NCBI GenBank assembly: GCA_012522895.1
Contig: JAAYJM010000188.1
Location: forward strand, 1-33,399
Direction: 5' to 3'
Length of the DNA stretch: 33,399 nt
Source: Ignavibacteria bacterium
GTDB taxonomy: Bacteria > Bacteroidota > Ignavibacteria > Kapaibacteriales > UBA2268
Below the pieces are notes generated by a model that made no database searches, was not told the origin of the DNA, and was given only the letters and a program-made list of their open reading frames with translations. Both the position numbers and the translations under genes were made by a program. Positions 1-6,397 of this stretch are shown here, in pieces (position 1 is the first letter of the stretch; each line of letters starts with the position of its first letter).

Positions 1-85
1 CCTTCCCAAATCCACTTTGGGAAGGATTTTTTTTTGAAAATTCATTGCTTGGATAATTGCTTAATTTTTATTAATTTAATAAAGA
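1..85 (+). repeat. Intergenic element A, copy 1: terminator hairpin plus promoter-like leader
   Basis: The element opens with a 10-bp-arm hairpin (CCTTCCCAAA, loop of 5, TTTGGGAAGG; 1-25) and a run of T, the form of a rho-independent terminator. An AT-rich leader follows, containing TTG (49-51), 19 bases, then TTAATTTA (71-78), close to the Bacteroidota promoter TTG-N19-21-TAnnTTTG. Nearly the same 85 bp recurs at 1100-1187, and more diverged copies at 2023-2107, 3359-3442, 5566-5631 (leader only) and 6329-6393. The hairpin alone recurs at 32691. The window edge cuts the 5' side. The promoter role is inferred. Confidence 0.8.
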
Positions 86-107
86 TAGTGAAAAATCTTG
101 AAATAAA

Positions 108-560
108 ATGCGAAAACTAAGGATATATATTGATACTTCTGTTATCGGTGGCTGTTTCGACAAGGAATTTGCTGTGTGGTCAAATATGTTGTTTGATGAG
201 TTTATGGCTGGAAAAAAAATTGCTGTAATATCTGATGTAACAATTGGTGAACTATCAAAAGCTTATGATTTTATTAGAAACAAGATAAAAGAAATTCCTG
301 ATAAATATATTGAGGTAATACATAAGACTAAAGAAATAGAGGAATTATCCCATAGCTACATAAAGAATAATGCAACAAGTAAAAAGTATGGAGATGATGC
401 TTTACATATTGCATCTGCTACTATTGCCAAAGCCGATGTGTTAGTTAGCTGAAACTTTAAACATATAGTTAATCTTAGGCGTATTCAAATTTATAATTCA
501 GTAAATTTAATGAATGGATATTCAATAATTGAAATAAGAAATCCAAGAGAGGTGTTATAA
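108..560 (+). pseudogene. PIN-domain (VapC-like) toxin, broken by an in-frame TGA
   Basis: The first 114 codons encode a PIN-domain protein beginning MRKLRIYIDTSVIGGC, with the first metal-binding Asp at residue 9 and the later acidic pair in GDDALHIA. Reading then stops at TGA (450-452). The paralogue at 1206 has Trp (TGG) at this place in LVSWNFKHI, and here the frame stays open for 35 more codons, still matching the paralogue (NFKHIV, IYNSVN, EIRNPREV), up to TAA at 558-560. This is therefore a TGG-to-TGA nonsense mutation of a full-length toxin. The loss removes the C-terminal part of the PIN fold, so the product is probably inactive. The partner gene begins 3 bases after the old stop. 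Confidence 0.85.
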
Positions 561-562
561 CT

Positions 563-730
563 ATGAAAAAAGAACTTGATTGCGTAGAAATGAAGTTAAA
601 AATACAAGAACAATTATGGAAAGAAGCAGGCGAAACCTTTGAAGGTTTAATTAAATTGCACGATAAATTATTAAAAGAAAGTGAGTTATATCATTTTCTT
701 ATGGAGAGAAAAGAAAAGAAAAGCAGTTAG
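563..730 (+). CDS. Small antitoxin-like partner of the PIN gene (55 aa)
   Basis: A 55-residue highly charged, probably helical protein beginning MKKELDCVEMKLKIQEQ. It shares the 'DCVEM' start and a K/E-rich helical layout with the partner of the intact PIN toxin at 1660-1848, which identifies it as the matching antitoxin-like gene. A GAGAGGTG purine-rich stretch at about 547-554 can serve as ribosome binding site. It lies directly behind the broken toxin and has no defect itself. The antitoxin role is inferred from position and paralogy. Confidence 0.65.
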   Translation: MKKELDCVEMKLKIQEQLWKEAGETFEGLIKLHDKLLKESELYHFLMERKEKKSS

Positions 731-908
731 AAACTGCATAATTTTAAAATAAGTATGTAAGTGCGGCATTGCTTTTTTATTTGTTATCAGTAATCAGTGC
801 CTTAAAAGATTTATCCATTGAAAACACTGAATAAGACACTGATTTACACTGAAATTTTTCAGTGTGTTCTGTGGAAAAATAAATCTGCTTTGAAAGTTCC
901 GATAAGGT

Positions 909-1016
909 ATGCTCGAAGAAGGTTTAGAGATTCCCAAACAAACAATATTTGGTATTGACTACTATCATATTTCTGATAAGTATAATATGGGATTGGAAAG
1001 AATCTCTATACCGTGA
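909..1016 (+). pseudogene. 3' fragment of a HicB-family antitoxin gene
   Basis: These 35 codons plus TGA are nearly identical to the last 35 codons of the complete hicB-like gene at 28315-28569 (28462-28569 here): MLEEGLEIPKQTIFG then IDYY, and the same end LERISIP. The 5' half, with the HicB core, is missing; upstream sequence is unrelated. Similarity continues past the stop into element B (GAATTGAAATCTATTCC, then TATTTGGGCGCTTATG). This is a truncated, moved or deleted copy left among TA cassettes, and it is unlikely to be expressed. Confidence 0.85.
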
Positions 1017-1092
1017 ATTGAAATCTATTCCATGTAATATTTGGGCGCTTATGTTGGGAAAGAAGAATAGAATAAGAGAATAAAATAATAAG
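1017..1092 (+). repeat. Intergenic element B, copy 1 (cassette tail)
   Basis: This AT-rich tail carries TATTTGGGCGCTTATG and then AAGAAGAATAGAATAAGAGAA, and runs straight into the terminator hairpin of element A copy 2. Related tails lie at 1930-2014, 3246-3350 and 28570-28626. It has no ORF and no clear secondary structure of its own. Its regular place at the 3' end of cassettes suggests a boundary sequence copied together with element A. Confidence 0.6.
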
Positions 1093-1099
1093 AGAATCT

Positions 1100-1187
1100 C
1101 CTTCCCAAATCCACTTTGGGAAGGATTTTTTTTTGAAAATTCATTGCTTGGATAATTGCTTAATTTTTATTAATTTAATAAAGATAT
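1100..1187 (+). repeat. Intergenic element A, copy 2: terminator plus promoter-like leader
   Basis: The hairpin CCTTCCCAAA/TTTGGGAAGG (1100-1124) and its T run are followed by the same leader as at 1-85, with almost no changes. The identity continues through the start codon of the PIN gene at 1206 and over its first ~44 codons. It ends the upstream cassette and probably starts transcription of the PIN/antitoxin pair. Confidence 0.8.
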
Positions 1188-1205
1188 TGAAAATCTTGAA
1201 ATAAA

Positions 1206-1670
1206 ATGCGAAAACTAAGGATATATATTGACACTTCTGTTATCGGTGGCTGTTTCGACAAGGAATTTGCTGAATGGTCGAATGTGCTGTTTGATGAGTT
1301 TATGGCTGGGAAAAAAATTGCTGTAATATCTGATCTAACCATATCTGAATTAGAATTAGCCCCTGATAAAGTAAAAAACAAAATTGACGAAATACCTGCA
1401 AGCAACTTAATAAAAATTGATATTAATCAAGAAATAATTTCGCTTGCCAATAAATATATTGAATATAAAGCTGTTAGCAAAAAGTTTATTGACGATGCAA
1501 CTCATATCGCTGCTGCTTCTTTGAATAATGTCAATATTTTAGTTAGCTGGAATTTCAAGCATATTGTAAATTATAATAGAATTAAACTTTACAATTCAAT
1601 TAATATGATGATGGGATACCCATTAATCGAAGTAAGAACACCGAGGGAGGTAATTGATTATGAACACTAA
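1206..1670 (+). CDS. PIN-domain (VapC-like) ribonuclease toxin, the only intact copy
   Basis: A 154-residue PIN-domain protein. The family are Mg2+-dependent ribonucleases, usually the toxin of type II toxin-antitoxin modules. Visible features are IYIDTS with Asp9, acidic ISELEL (Glu48/Glu50), and FIDDATHIAAA (Asp96/Asp97), then ILVSWNFKHI typical of the C-terminal PIN strand. Length is normal for the family. It overlaps its small partner gene by 11 bp (1660-1670), so the two are co-translated. The first ~44 residues are almost identical to the broken copy at 108 while the rest differs strongly, which points to a segmental exchange. The mRNA target is unknown. Confidence 0.85.
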   Translation: MRKLRIYIDTSVIGGCFDKEFAEWSNVLFDEFMAGKKIAVISDLTISELELAPDKVKNKIDEIPASNLIKIDINQEIISLANKYIEYKAVSKKFIDDATHIAAASLNNVNILVSWNFKHIVNYNRIKLYNSINMMMGYPLIEVRTPREVIDYEH

Positions 1671-1848
1671 AACTTTTGATTGTGTAGAAATGCAAAGAAA
1701 AATTAGATTTCAACTTGTAGAAGAAGCTGAAATGGACTTACAAAAATTTTTCCAGCTAATTAACAAAAAGAAATCTCAAAGTGAATTATACAGAAGGATA
1801 ACAGAAAAAATTGAAAAGCAAAAAAGCAAATCTGAAGTAGTAAGTTAA
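1660..1848 (+). CDS. Antitoxin-like partner of the intact PIN toxin (62 aa)
   Basis: A charged helical protein beginning MNTKTFDCVEMQRKIRFQL. ATG 1660 is preferred over an upstream TTG at 1654 because AGGGAGG (1644-1650) lies 9 bases before it. It overlaps the toxin end by 11 bp. The 'FDCVEM' motif is shared with the 55-aa partner at 563-730. No standard DNA-binding fold (RHH, AbrB, Phd) is obvious, so the antitoxin role rests on its place behind a PIN gene and on the paralogous pair. Toxin-first order is the reverse of classical vapBC. Confidence 0.7.
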   Translation: MNTKTFDCVEMQRKIRFQLVEEAEMDLQKFFQLINKKKSQSELYRRITEKIEKQKSKSEVVS

Positions 1849-1929
1849 TGATATTGAAGATTTTGCATTGCTATTTGTTTAATAACTTAATAATTATAAA
1901 ACTCCTTCTTAACGATTTCGAAACAACGC

Positions 1930-2014
1930 GTCCAAAACAAGTTTCAGTCCGCTTCATCGCCCAGATGAATAGGGAGTATTTGAGTGCTTATGTAAGGAAA
2001 GAAGAATAGAATAA
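1930..2014 (+). repeat. Intergenic element B, copy 2
   Basis: The core is AAGTTTCAGTCCGCTTCATC, then GCCCAGATGAATAGGGAGTA and TTTGAGTGCTTATG. It is almost identical to 3246-3350 and partly like 1017-1092 and 28570-28626. It ends at the hairpin of element A copy 3. No ORF is present. Confidence 0.7.
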
Positions 2015-2022
2015 AAGAAGTT

Positions 2023-2107
2023 CCTTCCCAAATCTGCATTGGGAAGGATTTTTTTTGAAAATTCATTGCTTGGATAATCGCTTAATTTTGATTAATTTGA
2101 TAATGAA
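2023..2107 (+). repeat. Intergenic element A, copy 3: terminator plus promoter
   Basis: The hairpin CCTTCCCAA/TTGGGAAGG (2023-2047) and a T run are followed by the leader. TTG (2070-2072), 19 bases and TTAATTTG (2092-2099) match the Bacteroidota promoter TTG-N19-21-TAnnTTTG at all but one base, the best match among the A copies in this arm. It likely drives the DUF4160/DUF2442 pair. Confidence 0.75.
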
Positions 2108-2140
2108 ATAGTTGTTGGAGGGAAAAAGCAAAATACTCTA

Positions 2141-2377
2141 ATGCCAACATTACTAAACAAAGGTCCGTATAGGTTTTACTTTTATAGTCATGAAAGCAAT
2201 GAACCTCCACATATTCATATTGACAGAGATTTATTTTCTGCAAAGTTCTGGCTTCAACCAGTTTCGCTTTGTAAAAATATTGGGTTTAGTCCCATAGAAT
2301 TGAATAAAATTTACAAAATAATTCTTGAACATCATAAATATTTCATAGAAAGATGGAATGAATACTTTAACACATAA
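2141..2377 (+). CDS. DUF4160-family protein
   Basis: A 78-residue protein with the DUF4160 signature: a start like MPTLLNKGPYRFYFYSHE, then EPPHIHID, and a C-terminal helix ending in ERWNEYF. This family is repeatedly found next to DUF2442 genes, as here, and the pair is generally regarded as a possible toxin-antitoxin or regulatory module; no biochemical role is established to my knowledge. GGAGGG occurs at 2117-2122 but is far from the ATG (about 18 bases). The gene is intact. Confidence 0.85.
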   Translation: MPTLLNKGPYRFYFYSHESNEPPHIHIDRDLFSAKFWLQPVSLCKNIGFSPIELNKIYKIILEHHKYFIERWNEYFNT

Positions 2378-2384
2378 TATAGAT

Positions 2385-2630
2385 ATGCGAATAAAAGCAG
2401 TCAATTTCAAAGACGAAATGATTGTTGTTAGTTTAATGGATGGCAGAATAATTTCTGTCCCACTTATTTTTTATCCAAGACTATTCAATGCAACAGCGCA
2501 ACAAAGAAATAACTGGGAAATTTGTGGGGGAGGTTACGGCATTCACTGGGCTGATATTGATGAAGATTTGAGTGCTAAAGGCTTGCTTCTTGGCCAGCCG
2601 GCTCCTGCAAAAGAGTTTGATTATGCATAA
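2385..2630 (+). CDS. DUF2442-family protein
   Basis: An 81-residue protein with the typical DUF2442 course: IKAVNF, DGRIISVPLIFYPRL, then the conserved WEICGGGYGIHWADIDEDLS and LLLGQPAP. ATG 2385 fits the usual family start; ATG 2358 would add 9 residues and overlap the DUF4160 gene by 20 bp. The family is small and DNA-binding is suspected. Together with the gene before it this forms the cassette between element A copy 3 and the PIN pseudogene. Confidence 0.85.
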   Translation: MRIKAVNFKDEMIVVSLMDGRIISVPLIFYPRLFNATAQQRNNWEICGGGYGIHWADIDEDLSAKGLLLGQPAPAKEFDYA

Positions 2631-2648
2631 TTTTTTTGCTGAATCTAA

Positions 2649-3061
2649 ATGGAGAAAAAGAAAGTCTATATTGAAACAAGCGTAATAAGTTATTTAACTG
2701 CAAAACCAAGCAGAGATTTAGTCGTTGCCGGTCATCAAAAAATAACTTATGAAAAATGGGAGATAAAAACGCTGCATTAAAACGATTAGAAGCAGTTAGA
2801 GATTTGCCTGATTTAGGATATAGCCCTAATGTTCAAAATTTAGCTATTAAATATATTGATTTATTTAGAATTCCAGAAAAAGCCAGGTTAGACGCTTTTC
2901 ATTTGGCATACGCAGTTTTATTCAAAATTGACTTTTTATTATCTTGGAATTGTAAGCATATTGCTAATGAATTAGTAAACTTAAAATTAAAGAATTACAA
3001 CATTAACAACTCTTTATATGTCCCATTTTTATGCACAGCACATGAATTATTGGAGGTTTAA
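2649..3061 (+). pseudogene. PIN-domain toxin with an internal frameshifting deletion
   Basis: From ATG 2649 the reading MEKKKVYIETSVISYLTAKP gives a PIN N-terminus with the early acidic residue, but the frame ends at TAA 2778-2780 after 43 codons. A PIN C-terminal half continues in another frame from about 2756: KNAALKRLEAVRDLPDL, LDAFHLAYAV (late acidic residue) and FLLSWNCKHIAN. Where the two frames meet, the segment that normally carries the second acidic residue is missing. A deletion not divisible by three thus fused the halves out of frame. Expression from internal ATG 2756 would give only a non-catalytic fragment. Confidence 0.8.
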
Positions 3062-3062
3062 A

Positions 3063-3200
3063 ATACAGAAAGACCCAATCATTGCAGTAGTAAGAAAAAA
3101 CAGGGAAAAACTTTTAGCAAAATTTAATTTTGATTTAAAAAAGTTTTCTGAATATATAATTGAAGCACAAAAAAAGAAAAGAGAAAAGTTATTAATTTAG
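3063..3200 (+). CDS. Antitoxin-like gene with ATA in place of its start codon
   Basis: The protein QKDPIIAVVRKNREKLLAKF followed by a Lys/Glu-rich helix resembles the small partner commonly found behind PIN genes of this type, which normally begins with Met just before '(x)KDPII'. Here that codon is ATA (3063-3065), although TGGAGG (3051-3056) lies at the right distance. ATG 3018 in the same frame would start inside the toxin remnant. The gene therefore looks like an antitoxin that lost its start codon, or one that starts rarely at ATA. It is 45 codons long and otherwise undamaged. Confidence 0.55.
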   Translation: MQKDPIIAVVRKNREKLLAKFNFDLKKFSEYIIEAQKKKREKLLI

Positions 3201-3245
3201 AAGAAACAAGCAATTGAAATGCTTATTTACTTCTTTTGCGAAGCA

Positions 3246-3350
3246 GTTTGTCCAAAGCAAGTTTCAGTCCGCTTCATCGCCCAGATGAATAGGGAATATT
3301 TGAGTGCTTATATGAAAAATGAGGAGTAGAATAAGAGAAGAATAGAATAA
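3246..3350 (+). repeat. Intergenic element B, copy 3
   Basis: It has the same core as copy 2 (AAGTTTCAGTCCGCTTCATC, then GATGAATAGGGAATATTTGA). Its end, ATGAAAAATGAGGAGTAGAA, matches the sequence after the hicB-like gene at 28570-28626. It runs into the terminator hairpin at 3359. Confidence 0.7.
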
Positions 3351-3358
3351 AAGAATCT

Positions 3359-3442
3359 CCTTCCCAAATCTGCATTGGGAAGGATTTTTTTTGAAAATTC
3401 TTTGCTTGGATAATTGCTTTATTTTTATTAATTTAATATTGA
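3359..3442 (+). repeat. Intergenic element A, copy 4: terminator plus promoter-like leader
   Basis: Hairpin CCTTCCCAA/TTGGGAAGG (3359-3383), T run, and the leader with TTGGATAATTGCTTTATTTT. It separates the PIN/antitoxin remains from the helicase gene, and likely both ends the former and starts the latter. Confidence 0.75.
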
Positions 3443-3468
3443 TAGCAAAATGATAAGAAAGCGAAAAT

Positions 3469-5520
3469 ATGCCTTTAAATGTTAGAATCTGCGGAAATAG
3501 CCAAACTTCTGAATTAGACGATGCACGCGCTTTAAAAGAAATTATTGAAAGAGATATTCCAAATAATATTGAAGGAGAGATTTTAATAGTTCCTAATGCT
3601 ACCTTATTTGGTCAAGAAACAAAGGACGTTGACTTAATTCTTATTGGAAGACTGACTGATTATAGACTACCGTTAAACTCAGCGTCAAAGACAGCAATAC
3701 CCAATGAAAATGAAAATAGGCGAAGAGTTAGGAATATTTATTTCCAAAATTTTTGCTTTGTTATTGAAACTAAGCACCATAGATCTGAAGATGTATTTTT
3801 AAAAGGCATAAATCTATGCGTTAAATATAACAATAGATTAGCTGATGTTACTACTCAAAGTGAAAACCAAAAATACGCTTTAAAGAATTTTTTCTCTTCT
3901 AGAATTGAGAGCATCCCTTACATTTGTAATTTTATTTGGTTAAGAAATGTAAACACAGAGTCTTTACGACAGCTTATTGGCAATAATGATGAAATAATGT
4001 ATAATCATAATTATTTACCTTCAGATTTAAAAATTAAATGGCTATTCCAATTAGCTTGTGTCCAAAAGTTTCCATACACGCCTTACGATTCACAAAGACA
4101 ATGCTTTAAAAATTATTCAGTTTTTAAATCAACATTTGGCAATGAAGCAAACAATGATTTGGATAGTATAGAAGAATTATTCAACCAATTTGAAAGAATC
4201 AAGCAAGGGCAAGGAAATTTGACAAGAAGAAAAATAGAAATAATTACAAGACGTTTGTTAAGAGATCAACAGTATGCGCAAGCAATTGGTGAGAAGTTAC
4301 TAATAATTAGAGGTAGAGCTGGAACAGGCAAAACAATTAGGCTACTTAATATCGCTTGTGATTTAACTTCAAACAATGGCAAGCGATGCCTGATACTTAC
4401 ATATAACAACGCTCTAGTTAGTGATATAAGGAGAACATTTGCCTTAGCTGATATGCCAAATCAAATTGATGGTAAATCAATTAACATATCAACATTGCAC
4501 AAATATTTTAGAAAGCTACTTATAAGTTTTGGTATTGTTCAAAACAATAAACTTGATAATTATTTAGAAAATTACGATTACTATATTAAGGAACTTAATA
4601 AATACATCCAAGAAGGCTTAATTCAAGATAAGGACATTGAAGAATTAATGGTCAAAAGTTACGACGAGGTTGCTTGGGATTATGTTTTGATTGACGAGTC
4701 TCAAGATTGGAACTCAACAGAAAGAGATTTAATATTTAAGATATTTACTCACAGAAGAGTCATAGTTGCCGATGGTCAGGATCAGCTTGTAAGGAGACAA
4801 GAACACTGCGATTGGAAGCAAGGTTTAAACGAAAATGAATACCATCGAAGGCAACCAGAAAAACGAAGCTTAAGACAAAAATCAAATCTTGTAAGGGTTG
4901 TTAGGGCGGTTGCTGATGAAATAGGTGTTGACTGGGATGTTGTGCCACAAGATAAACTTGGTGGAGGTAAAGTAATAGTTACTTTTAACCCTTACAATGC
5001 AGATTTACACAATAGAGAGTATGCTAATTGCACAAAGAGTGATAACACCGCTTATGAAATGTTGTTTCTTGTGCCACCTTCGCTTGTTAGTAGAAATGGC
5101 AACGATCCAAGATCACGATCGTTTCGCAATATAAAAGAATTTAGTGATATGGGAATTAAAATATGGGATGGAACAAATACAGATATTCGAACTGAGTACT
5201 CAATTAACCTTGAGGAGCATAGATTAATACAATATGATTCTTGCAGAGGCTTAGAAGGTTGGTGTGTTATTTGCTTGGATTTTGACGATTTTATTAGATA
5301 TAAAACAGAAACGTTTAAAGAAGAAAACAATTCCAATCAATTAGCACTCGAAACATTTGAAGAGAGAAGGCAAAGATTTGTTAATATATGGTCTTTAATA
5401 CCTTTAACGAGAGCAATAGACACATTGATTATTACATTAAAAGATAGAAATTCGAATACTGCAGAACTTCTACGCCAAGTTTATCAGGATAATCCTGATT
5501 ATATTGAATGGATTGAATAG
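3469..5520 (+). CDS. Nuclease-like (NERD/PD-(D/E)XK) plus SF1 helicase-like protein (683 aa)
   Basis: The N-terminal ~150 residues contain a PD-(D/E)XK-like pattern, Asp53/55 in KDVDLILIG and Glu100-x-Lys102 in FCFVIETKH, as in NERD-type nuclease domains. A superfamily 1 helicase/ATPase core follows: Walker A GRAGTGKT (282-289), Walker B VLIDESQDW (406-414), a stretch around YDSCRGLEGW, and a UvrD-like last motif IPLTRAIDTLIIT (~644-656). Proteins of this layout act on nucleic acid and are common in defence islands, so a phage or plasmid defence role is plausible but not shown. It stands alone as one cassette between element A copies, with no partner gene. The start at ATG 3469 has no clear ribosome binding site. 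Confidence 0.8.
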   Translation: MPLNVRICGNSQTSELDDARALKEIIERDIPNNIEGEILIVPNATLFGQETKDVDLILIGRLTDYRLPLNSASKTAIPNENENRRRVRNIYFQNFCFVIETKHHRSEDVFLKGINLCVKYNNRLADVTTQSENQKYALKNFFSSRIESIPYICNFIWLRNVNTESLRQLIGNNDEIMYNHNYLPSDLKIKWLFQLACVQKFPYTPYDSQRQCFKNYSVFKSTFGNEANNDLDSIEELFNQFERIKQGQGNLTRRKIEIITRRLLRDQQYAQAIGEKLLIIRGRAGTGKTIRLLNIACDLTSNNGKRCLILTYNNALVSDIRRTFALADMPNQIDGKSINISTLHKYFRKLLISFGIVQNNKLDNYLENYDYYIKELNKYIQEGLIQDKDIEELMVKSYDEVAWDYVLIDESQDWNSTERDLIFKIFTHRRVIVADGQDQLVRRQEHCDWKQGLNENEYHRRQPEKRSLRQKSNLVRVVRAVADEIGVDWDVVPQDKLGGGKVIVTFNPYNADLHNREYANCTKSDNTAYEMLFLVPPSLVSRNGNDPRSRSFRNIKEFSDMGIKIWDGTNTDIRTEYSINLEEHRLIQYDSCRGLEGWCVICLDFDDFIRYKTETFKEENNSNQLALETFEERRQRFVNIWSLIPLTRAIDTLIITLKDRNSNTAELLRQVYQDNPDYIEWIE

Positions 5521-5565
5521 AGCTCTCAAGTAAAATTGCACTTACACGTACTAGCAAGGATAGTT

Positions 5566-5631
5566 AAATTTTTTTACAAAAACTCATTAGTTGGATAATT
5601 GCTTTATTTTTATTAATTTGATAAAGATTTT
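5566..5631 (+). repeat. Intergenic element A, copy 5 (leader only)
   Basis: TTGGATAATTGCTTTATTTT, then TATTAATTTGATAAAGAT, repeats the leader of the other A copies. The terminator hairpin before it is missing; 5521-5565 shows only unrelated sequence and a short T run. The helicase gene therefore has no clear terminator here. Confidence 0.65.
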
Positions 5632-5645
5632 AAGAATATGCTTAA

Positions 5646-5732
5646 ATGAAAAGAAAATTAAAAATATACTTGGATACTTCTGTAATAAATTTTCTTTTTG
5701 CTGATGACGCTCCAGAAAAAGGGTTGCTTTAA
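5646..5732 (+). pseudogene. PIN-domain toxin, N-terminal fragment only
   Basis: Twenty-eight codons, MKRKLKIYLDTSVINFLFAD then DAPEKGLL, give the first strand of a PIN domain with its catalytic Asp, then TAA. The rest of the domain is gone, and the partner gene begins 18 bases later. A large internal deletion is the simplest explanation. Confidence 0.75.
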
Positions 5733-5750
5733 ATCCAATGGAGGTTCTTT

Positions 5751-5927
5751 ATGAAAAAAGTTGATAAATCCTTAGAAGAAGTGTGGGAAATGAAAAATCA
5801 ATTATATGATGCTTTTGTTAAAAGTGGATACAATAATTATTCGCTATTCATTGAAAACACTGCGAAAGATACTAGAAAAAGATATAATATTAAATATAGA
5901 GATGAAGAGCAGTTAAAAACAGCATAG
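5751..5927 (+). CDS. Antitoxin-like partner of the deleted PIN gene (58 aa)
   Basis: A 58-residue protein, MKKVDKSLEEVWEMKNQLYD to a basic C-terminus with RKRYNIKYRDEEQLKTA. It resembles the small proteins usually encoded beside PIN toxins of the 'YLDTSVINFLFADD' type. TGGAGG (5739-5744) is 6 bases from the ATG, a good ribosome binding site. The gene is complete although the toxin in front is nearly all deleted, so it is an orphan. Role inferred from context. Confidence 0.65.
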   Translation: MKKVDKSLEEVWEMKNQLYDAFVKSGYNNYSLFIENTAKDTRKRYNIKYRDEEQLKTA

Positions 5928-5990
5928 ATTTTAGATTGTTACATCTCTGCTTTCAAATTAATGGAAACAATAGAAAAAAGGGTTTTCTAA

Positions 5991-6065
5991 GGCAACGTTA
6001 ATGAATTAGGAATCAATGTTGCGACTCCTAAAGAATTTCTTCAATTAATTGGAGTTATAAAGTGA
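5991..6065 (+). pseudogene. C-terminal scrap of another PIN-domain toxin
   Basis: Twenty-four codons read GNVNELGINVATPKEFLQLI and then GVIK before TGA (6063-6065). The pattern 'LGI.V.TPKEFL' is a usual C-terminal tail of PIN proteins. A TAA precedes it directly and no start is present. It overlaps the GTG start of the next gene, as an intact toxin-antitoxin pair would. Confidence 0.6.
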
Positions 6066-6298
6066 ACGTATTACAAATACCCATAAATGAAAATTTATAT
6101 TCTAAAATAAAAGAGTTCTCTGAAAAAGAAAATATAAGTATTGAATCTTTCGCCAGTTTAGCTATAGAAGAAAAAATTGAATACTATTCAGAAAGCGAAT
6201 ATTTTCTTAAACGCTTTAAAAATAAAACAAAAGATGATTTTCGTAGAGCATTACTAAAAGTCCCATCAGTTGAACCACCTGAATATGATAAATTATAA
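6062..6298 (+). CDS. Ribbon-helix-helix-like antitoxin (78 aa)
   Basis: The N-terminus MNVLQIPINENLYSKIKEFS with NISIESFASLAIEEKIEYY has the strand-helix-helix pattern of CopG/VapB-type DNA-binding antitoxins. The C-terminal part, FRRALLKVPSVEPPEYDKL, is the kind of tail that wraps a PIN toxin. It starts with GTG overlapping the stop of the PIN scrap, with GGAG (6051-6054) at the right distance. Its toxin is lost, so it is an orphan. Confidence 0.7.
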   Translation: MNVLQIPINENLYSKIKEFSEKENISIESFASLAIEEKIEYYSESEYFLKRFKNKTKDDFRRALLKVPSVEPPEYDKL

Positions 6299-6328
6299 TT
6301 TTATCAAAAGATAATTAGGACAATTTCT

Positions 6329-6393
6329 CCTTCCCAAAACACAGTTTGGGAAGGATTTTTTTTGAAAACTCGTTTTTTGGATAATTACTTAAT
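6329..6393 (+). repeat. Intergenic element A, copy 6
   Basis: Hairpin CCTTCCCAAA/TTTGGGAAGG (6329-6354, loop of 6) plus a T run, then the start of the leader (TTTTGGATAATTACTTAATT), which breaks off at the end of a minus-strand gene. It marks the right edge of the cassette array and terminates transcription from the left. Confidence 0.75.
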
Positions 6394-6397
6394 TCTC

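Noticed and set aside
450-452. TGA read as Trp (altered genetic code)
   Set aside because: Other genes end naturally with TGA (for example 14036-region neighbours use TAG/TAA, and 18998, 20487 and 28569 use TGA before overlapping or adjacent genes), and conserved Trp residues elsewhere are TGG. A simple nonsense mutation is enough.
1930-3350. Element B as an integron attC site
   Set aside because: No RYYYAAC/GTTRRRY core pair and no attC-like imperfect palindrome around the repeats, and no integrase gene in the window.
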